Shown: positions 22,419 to 25,527 of the stretch, one piece after another | Numbering within the stretch: position 1 is the first letter of the stretch | Layout: every line of letters begins with the position of its first letter | DNA from: a virus | Length of the DNA stretch: 25,527 nt | IMG/VR virus record: IMGVR_UViG_3300046001_003891 | Span: 1 to 25,527 of that record | Reading direction: 5' to 3' (one strand) | Notes under the pieces: generated by a model | Told to the model about the DNA's origin: nothing | Databases searched by the model: none | The model's input: only the letters and a program-made list of their open reading frames with translations | Translations under genes and position numbers: made by a program

Positions 22419-23391
22419 ACTAGGATTTGGACCAATGAGCCGCGAGGTAATTACAGCGATCTGTAACTACACACACGATACAAAAAGACCTTTGATGATT
22501 ATCGCAAGCCGTAATCAAGTTGATGCTGAAACAGGTTATGTGATGACTACCCCAGAACTGCGAGCTCTATTGGATACACTACCGACTGACTACGTCTGGA
22601 TGTGTCGTGATCATTGCGGTCCATATTTCTTAGACAGCGAAAAAGGACTAAGCCTTAAAGACGCTGTAGAAGCAACTAAAAAAACTATCGCCTATGATAT
22701 CGAACAAGGATTTAATCTAATCCATATCGACACTAGCCGTGTTGATGATACCTATGGCATCGCTGAAGAACTATTTAAATTCTGTATCGATCTTAATCCT
22801 AACATTCGTTTTGAATTTGGTACAGAAGAAAACGTAGGCGTTGCGGCGGGTGCTATCAAATATCGTGAAGATGTGGCCTTTGCTAAGAACATACCTAATT
22901 TAGAATTTGTTGTGGCACAAACAGGTAGCCTATGTCACGAAGATCATCAGGCAGGCACATTTGAAATTGATACAGTACGTGAGCTTGTACGAGTAGCAAA
23001 TGAAAATGGTGTTAAACTAAAAGAACACAATGCTGATTACCTAACAGCAGAACAAGTACAACTACGCAAGGCCGCAGGTGTACACGCCATGAACATTGCT
23101 CCACAGCTGGGTGTAGTACAGACTAAACTATTAAAAGAGATGGCACTAAGCCGCGGTGGCTTACATGAATGGAATGCGTTCAGTCAAGTGGTATTGGCCA
23201 GCAAGCGTTGGAAGAAATGGACCGACAGCGATCAAGATGAACAAAAGGTTATCGTTGCTGGACACTATTGTTTTGCCGGTCCAGAATATCAGGCTATCTT
23301 AGATCAAATCAGCCAACATGGTGATTGGACTAACGAAGTCAATCAAGCCATGTATCAAATCTTCAGCACCTACACAGATAATCTAGCCTAA
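22408..23391 (+). CDS. GatZ/KbaZ-like TIM-barrel protein (tagatose-bisphosphate aldolase non-catalytic-subunit family)
   Basis: 327 residues. PLMIIASRNQVDAETGYVMT, WMCRDHCGPYFLD, GFNLIHIDTSRVDDTYG, RFEFGTEENVG and GVHAMNIAPQLGV follow the conserved strands of GatZ/KbaZ proteins, with His and Asp/Glu residues at strand ends. In enterobacteria GatZ partners the catalytic GatY; no GatY is seen here. A stand-alone enzyme acting on a phosphorylated sugar is plausible. ATG 22408 follows GGGG at seven bases and overlaps the HAD gene by 11 bases; the in-frame TTG at 22402 is unlikely. It is an unusual gene for a phage. Confidence 0.78.
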   Translation: MDFRLGFGPMSREVITAICNYTHDTKRPLMIIASRNQVDAETGYVMTTPELRALLDTLPTDYVWMCRDHCGPYFLDSEKGLSLKDAVEATKKTIAYDIEQGFNLIHIDTSRVDDTYGIAEELFKFCIDLNPNIRFEFGTEENVGVAAGAIKYREDVAFAKNIPNLEFVVAQTGSLCHEDHQAGTFEIDTVRELVRVANENGVKLKEHNADYLTAEQVQLRKAAGVHAMNIAPQLGVVQTKLLKEMALSRGGLHEWNAFSQVVLASKRWKKWTDSDQDEQKVIVAGHYCFAGPEYQAILDQISQHGDWTNEVNQAMYQIFSTYTDNLA

Positions 23392-24482
23392 TGATAGTTT
23401 TATTCAATGTAAAGATCACGGACATCCGCATGGGCTATCCCTATCGCCGTGCGGCATGGATGCCAAATCCAGAACGTTATGATGTATTCCGATATTGTCT
23501 TGCCAGTACCGCAGTGCTGGAGCCCTTAGTCAGCAAGTTCATATTCTGTATTACTCTAGCACCTGAACTAGCACACCGCCAACAAGAACTAGAAGCATAT
23601 ATGCGTGAACTATTTCCTAGCGATAAACTAGAGTTGATATGGTCGCGCTGTGACTATGGTCGTGATTGGCGCCAAATCTGTGATCAATATTTAACTGACC
23701 CTGAAGAGATAGTTTGGCTGGCCTGTAATGATGATCATATCTTTATTGATAGTAATTTGGACATGGTTGAAAGTGCTATCAATTGGTTAGAGTTGGATCC
23801 AGATCCAAATGCTGTGATGTATTATAGCCATTGGCCAGAACAGATGCGCATGAGTAAACATTACAATGGTGAACTTACCAGTGATGGATACTTTATACGT
23901 TATAACTGGGAAACCTATGATGGCATCATGATGCTCAAAGCCGGTCGTCTTAAGAAGTATTGGGATCGTGACTACGGTAATACCTTAATGTTTAAAGTAG
24001 ACTACCTAGGTGCACATCATGGATATGTATGTCCGGGTCCAGTCTATGCCCCAACTAAAGAAATAGTCCGTCACTATGAAGGTTACAGTCATGTCAATGA
24101 TAATATGGCACAGACCCTAGAAAATATCGTTCCACCCATATTCATTCCGCCGGGCTTCTTTGAAGGTGATTTGAAGATCGCCATAGGGTTCTATGACCGT
24201 GATGATAGTTGGACTAATTTCAATCCAGCGGCAGAATGGCTATACAATGCCAAAACTTCAGGCGCAGATTATCGTTGGGTAGAAGAAGATATTCCTTTAT
24301 TTTGGCGGTCAAGAATAGGTAAAGTCACTCATAGTCCAGAATATGATAAAGAGGCCATGCGTCAAGCTCGTGATACGGCTATGTTGGTAGCAACTCATGT
24401 TCCTATGAAATGTTACGGCATAGAATTTGGCCTAGAAAACCACCATCCACGAGAGTATTTTTCCAAGCACTTTTTAGCATAA
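23391..24482 (+). CDS. Putative glycosyltransferase-like protein
   Basis: 363 residues. WLACNDDHIFIDSNLDMVES near 109-128 looks like a GT-A DxD-type metal site, and SKFIFCITLAPELAHRQQEL early on fits the first strand and helix of such a fold. Later segments (YWDRDYGNTLMFKVDYLGAH and YVCPGPVYAPTKEIVRHYEG) are not known to me. Its ATG shares a base with the previous stop (TAATGA). It ends glycan island 2. I am fairly sure that it handles a glycan, less so of the chemistry. Confidence 0.6.
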   Translation: MIVLFNVKITDIRMGYPYRRAAWMPNPERYDVFRYCLASTAVLEPLVSKFIFCITLAPELAHRQQELEAYMRELFPSDKLELIWSRCDYGRDWRQICDQYLTDPEEIVWLACNDDHIFIDSNLDMVESAINWLELDPDPNAVMYYSHWPEQMRMSKHYNGELTSDGYFIRYNWETYDGIMMLKAGRLKKYWDRDYGNTLMFKVDYLGAHHGYVCPGPVYAPTKEIVRHYEGYSHVNDNMAQTLENIVPPIFIPPGFFEGDLKIAIGFYDRDDSWTNFNPAAEWLYNAKTSGADYRWVEEDIPLFWRSRIGKVTHSPEYDKEAMRQARDTAMLVATHVPMKCYGIEFGLENHHPREYFSKHFLA

Positions 24483-24535
24483 TTTTGGTTGACATTTTGG
24501 TTGTTTGAGTGTATAATGTTACACATAGACAATAA
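24481..24535 (+). repeat. Promoter cassette copy 1
   Basis: 55 bases repeated at 24777-24831 with a single difference (A at 24494, T at 24790). It spans the -35 region, -10 box and the first part of the leader. The two copies lie 296 bases apart on either side of the lipoprotein gene. Confidence 0.95.
24489..24517 (+). promoter_or_regulatory. Strong promoter for the lipoprotein gene
   Basis: TTGACA (24489-24494), 17 bases, TATAAT (24512-24517), full consensus. GTGTA and TACAC form a palindrome around the -10 region (24511-24526), a possible operator. Confidence 0.88.
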
Positions 24536-24551
24536 GAAATGGAGAAGGAAA

Positions 24552-24752
24552 ATGCTAAAAAAGCTACTGATTTTAGCCACATTATTTAATCTCGTAGCAT
24601 GTACTACCAATCACGATCCTAAACTAGCTTGGTGGGTTACACAATCACCTAGTGGCATGGAAAAACTACCCGCGACGGGCAAAACGGGTGTAAACATACA
24701 GCAGGTTTGGATAGATGGCACGGGTTATAACGTCGTCACCCCAGCGCAGTAA
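24552..24752 (+). CDS. Small lipoprotein
   Basis: 66 residues. MLKKLLILATLFNLVACTT has a lysine-rich start, hydrophobic core and a lipobox (LVAC), with lipidation expected at Cys17. The mature part of about 50 residues is short and contains WW and PSGMEKLPATGKTG. The +2 residue is Thr, so outer-membrane sorting by the Lol system would be expected. Its strong promoter argues for early expression. Possible roles are exclusion of other phages or the outer-membrane spanin; I see no clear spanin partner. ATG 24552 follows GGAGAAGG; the longer in-frame frame begins inside the promoter. Confidence 0.75.
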   Translation: MLKKLLILATLFNLVACTTNHDPKLAWWVTQSPSGMEKLPATGKTGVNIQQVWIDGTGYNVVTPAQ

Positions 24753-24776
24753 TATACACTAATACGATTTTGTGTA

Positions 24777-24831
24777 AATTTTGGTTGACTTTTTGGTTGT
24801 TTGAGTGTATAATGTTACACATAGACAATAA
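24777..24831 (+). repeat. Promoter cassette copy 2
   Basis: Second copy of the 55-base promoter cassette of 24481-24535, one mismatch. A 14-base part, AATTTTGGTTGACA, recurs a third time at 25167-25180, just before the next gene. Confidence 0.95.
24785..24813 (+). promoter_or_regulatory. Strong promoter for the 106-residue protein gene
   Basis: TTGACT (24785-24790), 17 bases, TATAAT (24808-24813), with the same palindrome over the -10 region as copy 1. Confidence 0.87.
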
Positions 24832-24846
24832 AAAAGGAGCAATTAA

Positions 24847-25167
24847 ATGGATATTCAAGCAATTCACAACGAAGCACGTCAAGCCGCAATCCAAGCAGAA
24901 AACGCTTATCTAGCCCAGCACGGTGAACCAATGTATTGTGGTTTTGCCTGGGTAGATGTGTTTGTAGCTCGCACTAACAGCAAAGAAGCTAAAGAACTTA
25001 TTAAAATTGGCTTTAAGAAAAGCTGGAGAGCTAAATGTTTAAACCTTTGGAGCCCTGGTGGTTATAATGGTCAAAGCATGGACGTTAAAGAAGCTGGTGC
25101 CCATGCCTATGCAGAAGTCCTAAGCAAGTATGGATTCAATGCTTATATGGGTGCAAGAGCTGACTAA
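24847..25167 (+). CDS. Conserved phage protein, unknown function
   Basis: 106 residues. MDIQAIHNEARQAAIQAENA is a helical start; YCGFAWVDVFVARTNSKEAK and NLWSPGGYNGQSMDVKEAGA, then AYAEVLSKYGFNAYMGARAD follow. Proteins with this ending are common in T4-like marine phages as far as I recall, with no known role. AAAAAAGGAGC precedes ATG 24847. The strong single-gene promoter suggests early expression. Confidence 0.8.
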   Translation: MDIQAIHNEARQAAIQAENAYLAQHGEPMYCGFAWVDVFVARTNSKEAKELIKIGFKKSWRAKCLNLWSPGGYNGQSMDVKEAGAHAYAEVLSKYGFNAYMGARAD

Positions 25168-25174
25168 ATTTTGG

Positions 25175-25203
25175 TTGACAAACACCTAAAAAGGTGCTAT
25201 AAT
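25175..25203 (+). promoter_or_regulatory. Strong promoter with internal inverted repeat
   Basis: TTGACA (25175-25180), 17 bases, TATAAT (25198-25203). The spacer holds CACCT-AAAA-AGGTG (25183-25196), a perfect 5-base inverted repeat that could be a repressor site. In the leader, AAGCAG-ACAA-CTGCTT (25221-25236) forms a 6-base hairpin. Confidence 0.85.
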
Positions 25204-25270
25204 TATACTATAAAATAAGAAAGCAGACAACTGCTTCACAATATTTTAATTAATATAAAGGACTAGACAA

Positions 25271-25527
25271 ATGCAGGCATTCGTAAAAATTAAGAACGGT
25301 AGTTACCGTAATCAAGAAGTTCGAGATGAAGTGTTTCCACTCATCAAACAATTCCAATTAGGTAGTAAAGGTGGATACATCACAGTAGACGGCACTGGTC
25401 GTTTTGGTAAAGACAAAATACGTGTTAATCTATCTAGTCTTACAGACTATGAACTAGTAGAAGCACCTGCTATCGCAGTTGAAGCAGTAGATCCAGCAGT
25501 AGAAGAACAACGTATCAGTGAAATCGC
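25271..25527 (+). CDS. Partial gene running off the window, unknown function
   Basis: At least 85 codons, starting MQAFVKIKNGSYRNQEVRDE. The visible part has GKDKIRVNLSSLTDYELVEA and then an acidic, Ala/Val/Glu-rich stretch that continues past the window end. AAAGGA lies about ten bases before ATG 25271, downstream of its own promoter and leader hairpin. No family is recognised from this part. Confidence 0.75.
   Translation, partial: MQAFVKIKNGSYRNQEVRDEVFPLIKQFQLGSKGGYITVDGTGRFGKDKIRVNLSSLTDYELVEAPAIAVEAVDPAVEEQRISEI

Noticed and set aside
24753-24780. TACAC/GTGTA hairpin as terminator of the lipoprotein gene
   Set aside because: Only five pairs with a 12-base AT-rich loop and no clean T tract, so it is too weak to report as a feature.
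24481-24831. The two 55-base copies as attachment sites or terminal repeats of a mobile element
   Set aside because: They contain complete promoters, each correctly placed before its own gene, and the segment between holds only a lipoprotein gene with no integrase or transposase.
1-25527. tRNA genes and CRISPR arrays
   Set aside because: Nothing cloverleaf-like with a T-loop TTCRA signature in place, and no regularly spaced repeats, were found by reading; a tRNA scan could still be run.

Overview
The window reads as part of a large T4-like (Straboviridae/Kyanoviridae-like) myophage of an AT-rich, probably aquatic Gram-negative host. The evidence is a recombination core of a gp32-type single-stranded DNA binding protein, a UvsX recombinase and a UvsY-type mediator. 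Genes are tightly packed with stop/start overlaps, all on the + strand. Short NATAAATA boxes resemble T4 late promoters, and a second promoter set is of the bacterial -35/-10 type. A Gram-negative host is suggested by a phage-encoded outer-membrane beta-barrel protein, a lipoprotein and many lipopolysaccharide-type sugar genes. I cannot name the host. No tRNA, rRNA, CRISPR array, integrase or transposase was seen.

Layout. (1) 1-4234: gp32, a hairpin terminator, uvsX, a small acidic protein, a radical SAM protein with different codon use, and uvsY. (2) 4218-6889: a SAM methyltransferase, a cytidylyltransferase-cupin fusion, and a 337-residue protein that may be a nuclease-fold protein. (3) 6902-11704: an accessory block with a homologue of the RNA polymerase omega subunit, two small ORFs, a membrane fatty-acid desaturase, a NeuD/PglD-like acetyltransferase, a cysteine-free QueF homologue, S-adenosylhomocysteine hydrolase and a small porin-like protein, closed by a strong terminator. 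(4) 11781-12779: an HNH-type endonuclease gene behind a leaderless promoter, and a 57-residue protein. (5) 12848-18319: glycan island 1, with a nucleotide-sugar 4,6-dehydratase, a second epimerase/reductase, a sugar C-methyltransferase and three proteins that look like glycosyltransferases or their partners. (6) 18402-19812: a small Cys-rich protein, a SleB-type lysin, a one-helix membrane protein behind an operator-like leaderless promoter (holin candidate), and a small Cys-ended protein. (7) 19841-24482: glycan island 2, with a cupin, a nucleotidyltransferase-kinase fusion, a KdsC-like HAD phosphatase, a GatZ/KbaZ-like TIM barrel and a glycosyltransferase-like protein. (8) 24481-25527: three short early-type units, each behind its own strong promoter. 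Two of these promoters are near-identical copies.

How the parts may work together. The two islands could supply an activated, possibly C-methylated or phosphorylated sugar and the transferases to place it, on the host surface, the virion or DNA; the sequence does not say which. S-adenosylhomocysteine hydrolase would relieve product inhibition of the methyltransferases. The omega homologue and the two promoter classes suggest that the phage modifies host transcription. The desaturase, porin-like protein and lipoprotein point to remodelling of the host envelope. The least expected items are the omega homologue, the cysteine-free QueF, the nucleotidyltransferase-kinase/HAD/GatZ-like gene set, and the two leaderless promoters, one of which has a perfect operator-like palindrome.
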